Source of the DNA: Ornithomonoglobus_A sp034090805
Lineage (GTDB): Bacteria; Bacillota; Clostridia; UBA1381
Direction: 5' to 3'
Assembly: GCA_034090805.1 (NCBI GenBank)
Contig: JAXDRV010000104.1
Coordinates: 1-64,000, forward strand
Length of the DNA: 64,000 bases
Under the pieces are notes generated by a model that saw only the letters and a program-made list of their open reading frames with translations, did no database searches and had not been told where the DNA came from. Below are positions 9,010-17,538 of this stretch, piece by piece; the stretch's first letter is position 1, and the number at the start of each line of letters is the position of its first letter. Made by a program: the position numbers and the translations under genes.

Positions 9010-9286
9010 ATTAATTTACTATGCGATTGTAAAATTCGTGTTTTCCATGGAATTTGCGATGTTTCTGCTTGAATCCCGGCTCAGACATCTCTCACTTTGT
9101 TCGGGAACTCGCCGAAACTCAATCATAAACATCGCAAATTCTTCCAAAAGAGTAATTTCTTGCAGGATTTGAGAGTGTTTTTGAGTTTGTTCGGACGAGT
9201 TACCGTAAGGGATGTTTGAGTACGAATAAATTTAAAAACACTCTCAAATCCCAAACCGACATTTTACAATTACCTAATTAATTTAC
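9010..9286 (-). repeat. Family-2 paired-hairpin element between mraY and ftsW
   Basis: The best-preserved complete copy. Outer ends are ATTGTAAAAT (9026) and ATTTTACAAT (to 9270). Module A spans about 9050-9138 and module B about 9160-9252, with inverted ends ATTTGAGAGTGTTTTT / AAAAACACTCTCAAAT. Perfect 10-bp direct repeats ATTAATTTAC flank the element (9010-9019 and 9277-9286); the second contains the mraY stop codon. It sits where murD is usually found in clostridial clusters. No gene is present. Confidence 0.8.
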
Positions 9287-10323
9287 GGCAGCAAAATCCA
9301 CGCTATGCAGCACAGCAGCGCCGTCACTGCGGCAAATACCGCAACGATCTTCTTCTCGTTCCAGCCGCACATTTCAAAATGATGATGTATCGGCGTCATC
9401 TTAAACACACGTCTGCCCTCGCCGTACTTTTTCTTTGTGTATTTGAAGTACGAGGTCTGTATGATTACCGACAGCGTTTCCGCAAAATAAACAAAGCCTA
9501 TTAATATAAGGTAGATTTCGATCTTAAGGTCAATCGCCATAAGCGCAACCGCCGCTCCGAGAAACAGCGATCCGGTGTCGCCCATGAACACCTTTGCCGG
9601 GTATTTGTTGTAAAGCAAAAATCCTATCATTCCGCCGAGCATCGCCGCCGAAAATACCGACAGCCCCGCAGAGCCGAACACTATGTATGCCGCAGCCGCC
9701 ATCGTAAACGCCACAACAGCCGTAACCGATGCCGCAAGTCCGTCAAGTCCGTCCGTCAGATTTACGGCATTTACCACTCCGACAATCACAAACAGCACAA
9801 ACGGTATGTAAAGCCACACCGGCAGCGTAACCGAAGCCTTGACAAACGGAACGTATATATCCGTTTCGAGCAGTCCCATAAGATAGAGCGCACCTATGTA
9901 CACAACCGCCAGTCCGAGCTGCATCAGGAATTTCTGAGCAGCGGTAAGACCGAGATTTCTCTTTTTCACTACCTTAATATAATCATCGACAAAGCCGATA
10001 AGTCCGAAACCGAGAGCTATCAGATACGGCAGCACGCAGCTTTTTACAAACACTGCGTCAAGGCTGCCCTTAATCGCCGACATTGCGACCGTTGCCGCTA
10101 TAGCCGCACCGATTCCCGCTATAAACATTATACCGCCCATTGTGGGAGTACCTGATTTTTTCTGATGCCATGCGGGTCCCTCCTCACGTATCTCCTGACC
10201 GAATTTAAGCTTGTGAAGCCATGGGATAAATACAGGTCCCAAAAGCGCCGTTACGGCAAAGGCAACTATCAGAGGAAATATATCCAAAAGCGCCGTTTCT
10301 TTAAGTAAATTTATTGTGTTCAT
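9283..10323 (-). CDS. mraY: Phospho-N-acetylmuramoyl-pentapeptide transferase MraY
   Basis: MraY transfers phospho-MurNAc-pentapeptide to undecaprenyl phosphate, giving lipid I. The 346-residue polytopic protein has the family motifs GPAWHQKKSGTPTMGG near 50, FVDDYIKV near 110, NLTDGLDGLA near 190 and FMGDTGSL near 245. The HHHFE motif appears as PIHHHFEMCGW near 315. An AAAGGAGATAA SD sequence precedes the ATG. It follows murF by 39 nt. Confidence 0.97.
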   Translation of the reverse strand: MNTINLLKETALLDIFPLIVAFAVTALLGPVFIPWLHKLKFGQEIREEGPAWHQKKSGTPTMGGIMFIAGIGAAIAATVAMSAIKGSLDAVFVKSCVLPYLIALGFGLIGFVDDYIKVVKKRNLGLTAAQKFLMQLGLAVVYIGALYLMGLLETDIYVPFVKASVTLPVWLYIPFVLFVIVGVVNAVNLTDGLDGLAASVTAVVAFTMAAAAYIVFGSAGLSVFSAAMLGGMIGFLLYNKYPAKVFMGDTGSLFLGAAVALMAIDLKIEIYLILIGFVYFAETLSVIIQTSYFKYTKKKYGEGRRVFKMTPIHHHFEMCGWNEKKIVAVFAAVTALLCCIAWILLP

Positions 10324-10362
10324 GTTAATATTATTATCTCCTTTCAGAAAAGCAAATCCGGA

Positions 10363-11736
10363 TTATTCGGATTTTATTTCCTTTATCGCTTCCACTATCT
10401 CCTCAAAGTGCATACCGTGCGATGCCTTTACAAGCACACAATCACCGTCACGCACATTTTCACGAACGTAATTTGCCGCTCCGAGCGTTTTGTCAAAGCA
10501 TACGCTGTTCGTAAAGCCGTAATCACACGCACCCTCTGCGATAAGCCTTGCATTTTCGCCGGCAGTCACCAGCAAATCAACCTTATTGTCCGCCACTGCC
10601 TTTCCGAGCGCACGATGTGCATCTGCGGCAAAATCTCCCATCTCAAGCACATCACCTAACACCGCAACACGTCTTTTTTGCAGAGAATAAGGCATTATCG
10701 ACAGTGCCGCACGTATCGAATCCGGCGAGGCATTGTAGCAGTCGTTTATTATCTCTATTCCGTTATGATGCTCAATCTCAAGCCGCTGCGAGGTATACAC
10801 GCACTTTGCGATACCTCTTATGCTGTCCTCTATGTCAACTCCGAACACAATTCCCGTGCATATTGCGGCAAGCGCATTATAGACGTTGTGTCGTCCGGGA
10901 ATATTCAGCGTTACCTTATATTCTCTGCCGCCCGCAACAGCGGTAAATTCAATGCCGTCAAGCCCCTTGTTTACTATATCCTTTGCAATCACGTCATTTT
11001 CGGGATTGTCTATTCCGTAGCGAATTATCTTAAAGCTGCCGCTCACACCTGCAAGAAGCTTGTCGTCACCGTTTACTATAAGCGTATTGCTTTCGTCAAA
11101 GTACGAGGTTATTTCAAGCTTCGCCTTTAAAATCCCCTCCTGCGAGCCTAAATTTTCGATATGCGACATTCCGATATTCGTTATAACCGCAGCGTCGGGA
11201 CGTATGATTTTCGCCAGACGCTCAAGCTCTCCGAAATGATTCATCCCTGTTTCCACAACCGCCGCCTCATGCTCCTTTTCCTGCATTAAAACCGTAATCG
11301 GAACTCCGATTTCATTATTGAAGTTATTCGGCGTTTTTATCGTATTGAATTTTTCACTCAAGGCAGCGCACAGCATATCCTTTGTCGTTGTTTTGCCTAC
11401 ACTTCCCGTAACGGCAACCGTAGGTATTCTGTACTTCGCCTTATAATATTCGGCAATATCCCTGAATGCCGCAAGGGTATCGTCTACACGGATTATCGTC
11501 TTATCGATAAGCAGCTCCGTTTCCTTCTGCGTCAGCACCGCAGCCGCACCCATATCAAACGCAGCGGCTATAAATTCATGACCGTCGAATTTATCGCCTA
11601 TAAGCGGTATAAACAGCACCCCATCGCCCGCTTTTCTCGAATCGGTCGTAACGGAATTTATTTCGGTTTCGGCACTCCCGCTAAGGAGCGTTCCCCCGGT
11701 CGCTTTTAGTATATCATCTATCGTCAGCTTCTGCAT
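10363..11736 (-). CDS. murF: UDP-MurNAc-tripeptide:D-Ala-D-Ala ligase MurF
   Basis: MurF adds D-Ala-D-Ala to UDP-MurNAc-tripeptide using ATP. The 457-residue protein shows a Mur N-terminal domain (VTTDSRKAGDGVLFIPL), the P-loop AVTGSVGKTTTKDM near 115, ETGMNHFGE and TNIGMSHIENLGS. The C-terminal part has YNASPDSIRAAL and VLGDVLEMGD. I use the ATG at 11736 because it follows GAAGGGAGA at a good distance; upstream in-frame codons lack an SD site. A 93-nt gap with a hairpin separates it from murE. Confidence 0.95.
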   Translation of the reverse strand: MQKLTIDDILKATGGTLLSGSAETEINSVTTDSRKAGDGVLFIPLIGDKFDGHEFIAAAFDMGAAAVLTQKETELLIDKTIIRVDDTLAAFRDIAEYYKAKYRIPTVAVTGSVGKTTTKDMLCAALSEKFNTIKTPNNFNNEIGVPITVLMQEKEHEAAVVETGMNHFGELERLAKIIRPDAAVITNIGMSHIENLGSQEGILKAKLEITSYFDESNTLIVNGDDKLLAGVSGSFKIIRYGIDNPENDVIAKDIVNKGLDGIEFTAVAGGREYKVTLNIPGRHNVYNALAAICTGIVFGVDIEDSIRGIAKCVYTSQRLEIEHHNGIEIINDCYNASPDSIRAALSIMPYSLQKRRVAVLGDVLEMGDFAADAHRALGKAVADNKVDLLVTAGENARLIAEGACDYGFTNSVCFDKTLGAANYVRENVRDGDCVLVKASHGMHFEEIVEAIKEIKSE

Positions 11737-11778
11737 ATAAATCTCCCTTCGTTTTTTATAATACAACATAACGTGCAT

Positions 11779-11821
11779 ATAGGGCTGTCGCAAAACACAC
11801 GTTTCACTGCGGCAGCCCTAT
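11779..11821 (-). other. Intercistronic hairpin between murE and murF
   Basis: ATAGGGCTGTCGC and GCGGCAGCCCTAT form a nearly perfect 13-bp stem around a 17-nt loop. There is no T-run after it on the minus strand, so it looks more like a processing or mRNA-stability hairpin than a terminator. Confidence 0.5.
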
Positions 11822-11829
11822 CAGGAACC

Positions 11830-13266
11830 TTACTTATTCAAATGCTTCCATACCTCGACACGCTCGTCAAAATCAAATTTTTCTTTTCCTATTATCTGAT
11901 ACGTTTCCTGTCCCTTTCCGGCAAGAATGATTACATCGCCCGCCTCGGCATTGTCAAGCGCATAGGCTATTGCCTTTCTTCTGTCCGTGATAACGGTGTA
12001 TTTGCCGTCCGTCCGCTTCATGCCGACTTCAACCTGGGCAACTATCGCCTCCGGATCCTCCGTTCTCGGATTATCCGATGTAATTATGCTGAAATCCGAC
12101 AGCCTCCCGGCAATCTCGCCCATTATGGGACGCTTCGTGTTATCTCTGTCACCGCCGCAGCCGAACAGCGTAATAACTCTGCCCTCGGCAAATTCCTTAA
12201 CTGCGCTGATGATATTTTCCAGTCCGTCCGGCGTGTGTGCATAATCTATTATAACGGTGTAATCGGTATCGGTGTGTACAACCTCAACTCTTCCAAGCAC
12301 TCCCCTTGCACTCTCAAGACCCTTTTTGATTGTTTCAATATCTATTCCAAGCTGCAACGCCGCTCCCGCCGCACATACTGCGTTATACACGCTGAACTTG
12401 CCGGGAATGGCTATTTTCATGTGGTGCTTTTCTCCCTTGTAAATTACGTCAAACTCATCGCCTCTTGCGGTGATGCTTATGTTCTCCGCCTTAAAGTCGC
12501 ACCCGTCCGAAAGTCCCGCCTTTAATATGTCGCAGTCCTTTTCGGCGCAGATTTTTTTGCCGCCGTCATCATCGAAATTAACCACGCCCTTGTCGCACAT
12601 ATCAAAAAGCTTTGCCTTTGCCTTAAGATAATTCTCCATTGTTTTGTGGAAATCCAGGTGATCCTGTGTGAGGTTCGTGAACACTCCCACGTCAAAATGG
12701 CAGCCTCTCACTCTCTCAAGCTCAAGCGCATGGCTCGATACCTCCATGACAACGCAGTCGGCTTTGTTCTCCGCCATCTCGGCAAAAAGCTGCTGAAGCT
12801 CAAGCGCATTCGGCGTTGTCGGAGTTGTACTCTGCGTTACAAGCACCTTATCCCCGATTATATTCTGATTTGTTCCTATTATTCCAACGCTCATCCCTGC
12901 CTGCTCAAGGATACTCTTCAGCAGATAGGTTATTGTCGTTTTTCCGTTCGTTCCGGTAACTCCCACAAGCTTAAACTTTTTTGAAGGGTTATCGTAAAAC
13001 GCACAGGCAAGGTCGGCAATCGCACGGCGGGAATTGTCAACGTACCACACCGGTATATCAACGTCCACCTTATCCTCCGCAACTATCACCGCAGCTCCGT
13101 TTTTCTCGGCGGTTTTTGCATATTTGTGACCGTCTGTTTCAAATCCCTTTATGCAGACAAACACATTCCCCTCAAGAACGTTTCTTGAATCGTATGCAAT
13201 TCCCGTTATATCAACATTTTCAAATTTATCAAGCCAAGACTTGCCGAACAGCACATCAGCTTTCAT
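11830..13266 (-). CDS. murE: UDP-MurNAc-L-Ala-D-Glu:meso-diaminopimelate ligase MurE
   Basis: MurE adds the third stem-peptide residue. The 478-residue protein has GIAYDSRNVLEGNVFVCIKG near 20-40, the P-loop GVTGTNGKTTITYLL near 105, STTPTTPNALELQ and DYAHTPDGLENII. TSDNPRTEDP lies near 395. The DNPR motif is characteristic of ligases that use meso-diaminopimelate, so the wall is predicted to be DAP-type. The SD is weak (GGGGGT). Gap to the PBP gene upstream is 35 nt. Confidence 0.95.
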   Translation of the reverse strand: MKADVLFGKSWLDKFENVDITGIAYDSRNVLEGNVFVCIKGFETDGHKYAKTAEKNGAAVIVAEDKVDVDIPVWYVDNSRRAIADLACAFYDNPSKKFKLVGVTGTNGKTTITYLLKSILEQAGMSVGIIGTNQNIIGDKVLVTQSTTPTTPNALELQQLFAEMAENKADCVVMEVSSHALELERVRGCHFDVGVFTNLTQDHLDFHKTMENYLKAKAKLFDMCDKGVVNFDDDGGKKICAEKDCDILKAGLSDGCDFKAENISITARGDEFDVIYKGEKHHMKIAIPGKFSVYNAVCAAGAALQLGIDIETIKKGLESARGVLGRVEVVHTDTDYTVIIDYAHTPDGLENIISAVKEFAEGRVITLFGCGGDRDNTKRPIMGEIAGRLSDFSIITSDNPRTEDPEAIVAQVEVGMKRTDGKYTVITDRRKAIAYALDNAEAGDVIILAGKGQETYQIIGKEKFDFDERVEVWKHLNK

Positions 13267-13301
13267 TATTTATACCCCCACTCACTTTTATTTACGAGAC
13301 G

Positions 13302-15572
13302 TTAATCCTCCGCCTCCTGTCTGAATTCAACGCCGATTACCGTCCCCGGCGGTACCTTTTCTCCTGCCTCTACGCTTTGAGCTACTCCGAACGCAAGCGA
13401 CGTTTCGCTGTGTCCGGCTCCCGCAACCTCAAAGTTAAGGCTCATGGAATTAAGCGTTGATTCCGCTACTCCCACGGAGCAGCCCTTTAAATCGGGAACA
13501 GTCACAAGCTCATCCTCCTCATTGCGCCGCTCCGTATACAGGATTATAAGCGAATTTTCGTTGAGCATCGTTCCCGGACTCGGAAGCTGATCCACGATCT
13601 TATCTCCCTCGCCCTTTATTAAGTAATCGAATTTATCAAGCTTTTCTTTTGCATCCTCAAGCGTTTCCTCACGAATATCGGGAACCTCCGCCTTTATGAT
13701 CGGATCCTCGTCCTCGCTGTACTGCTTGTCAACTCCCAGATAATTGAGAACATCCTCTATAACCTCGCCCACAAGCGGAGCGGCAATAGCTCCGCCGAAA
13801 CGGTTATCCGTCTGCGGCTCGTCAAGCATAACAAGGCAGATTATTTCCGGATCGTTTGCCGGCGCAAAGCCTACAAACGACGCTATTCTCTTATCCAGAT
13901 TTCTGTTTCCTTTTTCAGACGTACCCGTCTTGCCGCCTATACGGCACCCCTTTACGTACGCATTCTTACCCGTTGCATTCGGATTGGACACTACCTTTTC
14001 AAGTAGGTTTCGCATCTTTTCGGAGGTTTCCTCCGAAATAACACGGTTTACAACCTGCGCGTCATAGCTTTTGACTATTCCGTTCTCATTCCTTATTTCC
14101 TTTACAATCTGAGGCTTCATGCGCTCCCCGCCGTTGATTACTGCGGATATTGCCGTAATCAGCTGTATCGGTGTTACCTGAAAGCCCTGTCCGAAGGAGC
14201 TTGTCGCAAGGTCAACCTCGTTCATTCCGTCATGATAGTAAATGCTTGAGCTTTCGCCCACAAGCTCTATCCCTGTTTTTTCGGTAAGACCGAACGCCGT
14301 AAAATATTCCATAAACTTATCTGCGCCGAGCCGCTCTCCCGATTCCATGAACACCGGGTTGCAGGAGTTTTGCACACCCTCGGCAAAGGTCTGCGGTCCG
14401 TGTCCCTGCTTGCTTGCGCAGCCTATCTTTCTGTCGGCAACAATTTTAAAGCCGGGACAGTAAAACTGCGAATCAAGCTCGACTGCGTGCTCCTCAAGAG
14501 CTGCGGCGGCAGTGATGATTTTAAACGTGGAGCCCGGCTCATATGAGTCGGAAATCGCCTTGTTTCTCCACATTCTGTTGCGCAGCATCGAAATACGCTC
14601 ATCACTCGGATTGTGCGGATCCTCGGTTGGCTTGGGAGTTGCTCCCGGCTCCTCGTCCCCGCTGTCCTCGTCGTAATTATACTGCATTGCGTATTCGTTG
14701 AATGCTTCTATATCATAAGGATTGTTATCGTCAAAATCGGGTTTTGTGGACATTGCGAGAATTTCTCCCGTTTTGGGATTCATGATTATCCCCGCCGCAC
14801 CGTATTTAAGCTTATTTTCCTCAACAGCCTCCTCAAGGTGCTTTTCGAGGAAATGCTGAATCGTTTCGTCTATTGTAAGAACCACGTCTGCACCCTTCTG
14901 CTGAGCGGTCAGATATTCCGCCTGCTGATCGGAAAGGGACGTTCCCCTCGCAGTCTGATTCTGCTCCACGCTCCCCGCTCTGCCCGACAGCTCATCGTCA
15001 AACGTAAGCTCTATTCCCTGCAGTCCGTTATTATCATAGCCCGTAAATCCCAGAATATGCGGCGCTATACTGAACGGATAATATCTTTTTGAGTCGTCCT
15101 CAAAATACACCCCGGTAAACGCCTTAGCCATATCGGGATTTGACTCGCTGTTCATAAGCTTTTTAATCTCCTCGCTCTCATCTACCGAAATTCGCTTTTT
15201 CAGTACCTGATAGCGGTTATTCTTTTGTAAATTTTCATATATTTTCTGATAGTCATCACCGAAAATACGTGACATCTCACGTGCTATCGCCGCAGCGTCA
15301 CCCTTTTCCCTGACGTCCTGCGGATTGCATACAACGGTATTTGCCGATACGCTTTCGGCAAGGGTTTTCCCGTTTCGGTCATAAATCCGCCCTCTTGACG
15401 CAGTGATCACGCTTGAGCCTGTCTGCTGATTTTTTACCTTAGCCGACAGCTCCTCACCACGTATTATCTGCCAGTAGACGAGTCTTACCACCAGCAGTCC
15501 CATACCTATCAGAACTATTATCACCATCGGGAGTATTCGTTTTTTTATACTTGTCAATGATGGTGCAGCCAT
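13302..15572 (-). CDS. Class B penicillin-binding protein with two PASTA domains (SpoVD/FtsI type)
   Basis: A 756-residue transpeptidase of the division/sporulation septum. A membrane anchor (ILPMVIIVLIGMGLLVVRLV) is followed by a PBP dimerisation domain, then the transpeptidase domain with GSTFK (active Ser), QNSCNP (SxN) and GGKTGTSEKG (KTG). Two PASTA domains end the protein (EVPDIREETLEDAKEKL; VTVPDLKGCSVGVAESTL). An acidic, Pro-rich insertion (DEDSGDEEPGATPKPTED) precedes the active Ser. The start MAAPSL has its GGAG SD inside the end of family-1 copy 2. With ftsW nearby it could be FtsI or SpoVD. Confidence 0.92.
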   Translation of the reverse strand: MAAPSLTSIKKRILPMVIIVLIGMGLLVVRLVYWQIIRGEELSAKVKNQQTGSSVITASRGRIYDRNGKTLAESVSANTVVCNPQDVREKGDAAAIAREMSRIFGDDYQKIYENLQKNNRYQVLKKRISVDESEEIKKLMNSESNPDMAKAFTGVYFEDDSKRYYPFSIAPHILGFTGYDNNGLQGIELTFDDELSGRAGSVEQNQTARGTSLSDQQAEYLTAQQKGADVVLTIDETIQHFLEKHLEEAVEENKLKYGAAGIIMNPKTGEILAMSTKPDFDDNNPYDIEAFNEYAMQYNYDEDSGDEEPGATPKPTEDPHNPSDERISMLRNRMWRNKAISDSYEPGSTFKIITAAAALEEHAVELDSQFYCPGFKIVADRKIGCASKQGHGPQTFAEGVQNSCNPVFMESGERLGADKFMEYFTAFGLTEKTGIELVGESSSIYYHDGMNEVDLATSSFGQGFQVTPIQLITAISAVINGGERMKPQIVKEIRNENGIVKSYDAQVVNRVISEETSEKMRNLLEKVVSNPNATGKNAYVKGCRIGGKTGTSEKGNRNLDKRIASFVGFAPANDPEIICLVMLDEPQTDNRFGGAIAAPLVGEVIEDVLNYLGVDKQYSEDEDPIIKAEVPDIREETLEDAKEKLDKFDYLIKGEGDKIVDQLPSPGTMLNENSLIILYTERRNEEDELVTVPDLKGCSVGVAESTLNSMSLNFEVAGAGHSETSLAFGVAQSVEAGEKVPPGTVIGVEFRQEAED

Positions 15573-15575
15573 TTC

Positions 15576-15790
15576 AATCTCCATTCCGCCGCCGTACGGC
15601 AGCACAAATCATAACGTGAAAAAGACACTTATCATCACTTTTGCTCCGCAAAAGCCGCACTCAATACATCCGCCGTTTTTGGCGTTGAGTGCATATCGCT
15701 CGCAAGTCTGATTCCGACATATGTGTATACGTCAAAACAAACTTTCGAGATGAGATGCGCCGCTTGTTTTTCACATTATCTCCATCGCCC
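15576..15790 (-). promoter_or_regulatory. Family-1 leader element, copy 2 (long form), upstream of the PBP gene
   Basis: The closing inverted repeat runs from AACGTGAAAAAGACAC (15613) to GTTTTTCACATT (ends 15777). On the minus strand the inner hairpins are GACGTAT-ACAC-ATATGTC inside AAGTTTG/CAGACTT, GCACTCAA/TTGAGTGC and CTTTTGC-GGA-GCAAAAG. A GCCGTACGGC hairpin comes last, just before the GGAG SD of the PBP gene. ATCTCCAT occurs on both flanks (plus strand). A GTG frame of 37 codons (15661-15774, minus; starts VKNKRRISSRKF) follows GGAGATAAT. It interrupts the ftsL-PBP junction of an otherwise tight operon. Confidence 0.72.
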
Positions 15791-15806
15791 GCAAGGACGC
15801 TCTTTA

Positions 15807-16286
15807 TCATTTTATGCTGAAAAATTCCACTATATTACTTACAATATTCTTAAATACCTCGGAAAATTTGTTCCGTGCATTTTCAACCTCGCCCGCCGTT
15901 TTTTCGGTAACATCGTCACGGCTGACGTTTACATACACCGTCTGATACTTTTCCGGCCGTTTCATTCCGAGTCGGTTCGTTGCCTCATCCTCTATGGTGG
16001 CAAGATCTATCTTATGATCCAAATCGAACGCCTTTTGGCTCGTTACCGCCTCTGCCTCTGCAAGCTGTGCCTCAAGTTCCCTCACACGACTCTTCGTTTC
16101 GTGAACCGTTACAAAGGTGGAAATCATAAACCCTGCCGCAAGCGCCGCCACTGCTATAGCGACTATGTATCTTATATACCTCATACGATTCACTCTCTGC
16201 TTCTTAACAGAGAGCTTTTTCTTTTTCGGAGGTCTTTTTTTCGGGATGTAATATTCTTCTTTATATGCTAAATTGCCGTATCCCAC
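15807..16286 (-). CDS. ftsL: FtsL-like cell division protein
   Basis: A 159-residue bitopic protein. It has a Lys-rich cytoplasmic tail (KKRPPKKKKLSVKKQRVNR), one membrane helix (IVAIAVAALAAGFMISTFV, about 40-58) and a coiled coil with heptad-like spacing (RVRELEAQLAEAEAV). A short extracytoplasmic region ends it (IEDEATNRLGMKRP). The topology, and its position between rsmH and the PBP, match FtsL, which acts with DivIC/FtsB in the divisome. Start is GTG, 6 nt after AGGAG; no ATG fits. Identity rests mainly on context because FtsL sequences diverge. Confidence 0.8.
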   Translation of the reverse strand: MGYGNLAYKEEYYIPKKRPPKKKKLSVKKQRVNRMRYIRYIVAIAVAALAAGFMISTFVTVHETKSRVRELEAQLAEAEAVTSQKAFDLDHKIDLATIEDEATNRLGMKRPEKYQTVYVNVSRDDVTEKTAGEVENARNKFSEVFKNIVSNIVEFFSIK

Positions 16287-16295
16287 TTTATACTC

Positions 16296-16372
16296 CTAAT
16301 TCATAAGTGATTGTAAAATACAAAATTTATACGGATTTACATTTTACAACCGCCCGATTGCTAATCATTTAC
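16296..16372 (-). repeat. Family-2 ends-only remnant between rsmH and ftsL
   Basis: ATTGTAAAAT (16310-16319) and ATTTTACAA (16341-16349) are the outer ends of the family-2 element with neither hairpin module between them. Imperfect direct repeats CTAATTCATAAG (16296) and CTAATCATTTAC (16361-16372) flank it; the second contains the rsmH stop codon. It is a deletion derivative or a minimal member. Confidence 0.5.
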
Positions 16373-17301
16373 AGCTTCTCAAATACCCTAAGCTTTGCGC
16401 TTTTTGATCTTGGGTTTATTTCCTCTTCATGCTTTGACGGAAGGATGGGTTTTTTGGATATTATTCTGCCTGACGGCTTATTCCCGCATACGCATACGGG
16501 GAACTCCTTCGGGCAGGTACAACCCTTCGCCAGCTCCGCAAATGCCTTTTTTACAATTCTGTCCTCAAGCGAATGAAAAGTTATAACCGCAAGTCTGCCT
16601 CCCGGCTTTAAGCAGGAAACAAAATCTCTTACCGCACCGTCAAGGCGGCTTAGCTCATCGTTTACCTCTATCCGCACAGCCTGGAAAACACGCTTTGCCG
16701 GGTGTCCTCCCTCAAGGCGCGCCTTCTGCGGAATTGCCGCTTTGATTATGTCAACCAACTCGCCCGTTGTTTTTATCGGTGAGCCTTCACGCCGCTCTGC
16801 AATGAATTTTGCAATGCGCTTTGACCACTTTTCTTCGCCGTATTCAAAAAATATCCTCGACAGCTCCTCCTCGGAGTAGGTGTTTATCACATCGTATGCG
16901 CTGAATTTATCCTCTCGGTTCATGCGCATATCAAGCGGAGCGTCCTTCATGTAGGAAAAGCCCCGGTCCGCATTGTCAAGCTGGTACGAGCTTACACCCA
17001 GGTCAAGCACCGCTCCGTCAAGCTTATCCTCTCCGAGTCTGCTTAAAATCGATTTGATCTCGGAAAAATTATCATTCACGATGCAAACCCTTTCGCCGAA
17101 AGGCGCAAGCCTTTCCGACGCTGCGGCAACAGCGTCCCCGTCACGGTCGATTCCTATGATGCGGCAGGTTTCATTCTGCCTGAGTATTCCCTCGGAATGT
17201 CCTCCGCCGCCCAAAGTGCCGTCGGCGTATACTCCGTTTTCACGAACCTTAAGCGCCGCTATGCTCTCTTCAAACAGCACCGAAATATGGCTGAAGCTCA
17301 T
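16369..17301 (-). CDS. rsmH: 16S rRNA (cytosine-1402-N4)-methyltransferase RsmH (MraW)
   Basis: RsmH methylates C1402 of 16S rRNA using S-adenosylmethionine. The 310-residue protein shows the SAM-binding loop ADGTLGGGGHSEGIL near 27-40, LDLGVSSYQLD near 100 and RGFSYMKDAPLDMRM. The C-terminal part has PGGRLAVITFHSLEDRIVK. ATG at 17301 (MSFSHISVL) is preferred over an in-frame TTG six codons upstream, since homologues start at this motif. It heads the leftward division/murein cluster; no mraZ precedes it here. Confidence 0.95.
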   Translation of the reverse strand: MSFSHISVLFEESIAALKVRENGVYADGTLGGGGHSEGILRQNETCRIIGIDRDGDAVAAASERLAPFGERVCIVNDNFSEIKSILSRLGEDKLDGAVLDLGVSSYQLDNADRGFSYMKDAPLDMRMNREDKFSAYDVINTYSEEELSRIFFEYGEEKWSKRIAKFIAERREGSPIKTTGELVDIIKAAIPQKARLEGGHPAKRVFQAVRIEVNDELSRLDGAVRDFVSCLKPGGRLAVITFHSLEDRIVKKAFAELAKGCTCPKEFPVCVCGNKPSGRIISKKPILPSKHEEEINPRSKSAKLRVFEKL

Positions 17302-17398
17302 ATTGTTTTCACCGTTCAAATCAGACTACCTCCGCATTTTGTAATACAAACAACACCGTCGACCGACGCCCGCTTTACCGCAGGCTTACAACATCTTT

Positions 17399-17427
17399 AT
17401 TTTACTCCGTTTACATAAAAAAGGCAA
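17399..17427 (-). promoter_or_regulatory. Candidate promoter of the rsmH-murG cluster
   Basis: On the minus strand TTGCCT (17422-17427) and TAAAAT (17399-17404) are separated by 17 nt, about 95 nt before rsmH. It is the best match in the 423-nt divergent gap to tex. Apart from this and the tex promoter, the gap is A/T-rich and holds no gene. Confidence 0.5.
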
Positions 17428-17509
17428 GCATTTTTTGCTTTTTTGACGGCTGTTTCCCGCTCTTGGCGCACGCCGACCAAGCCTATTTTGTAAATTTTTT
17501 GATTTGCTC

Positions 17510-17538
17510 TTGTAAATTTTCGAAAAATAGGTTATAAT
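17510..17538 (+). promoter_or_regulatory. Candidate promoter of tex-lgt
   Basis: TTGTAA (17510-17515), 17-nt spacer, TATAAT (17533-17538). The leader to tex would be about 180 nt and A/T-rich, without an obvious riboswitch or terminator. Confidence 0.55.
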
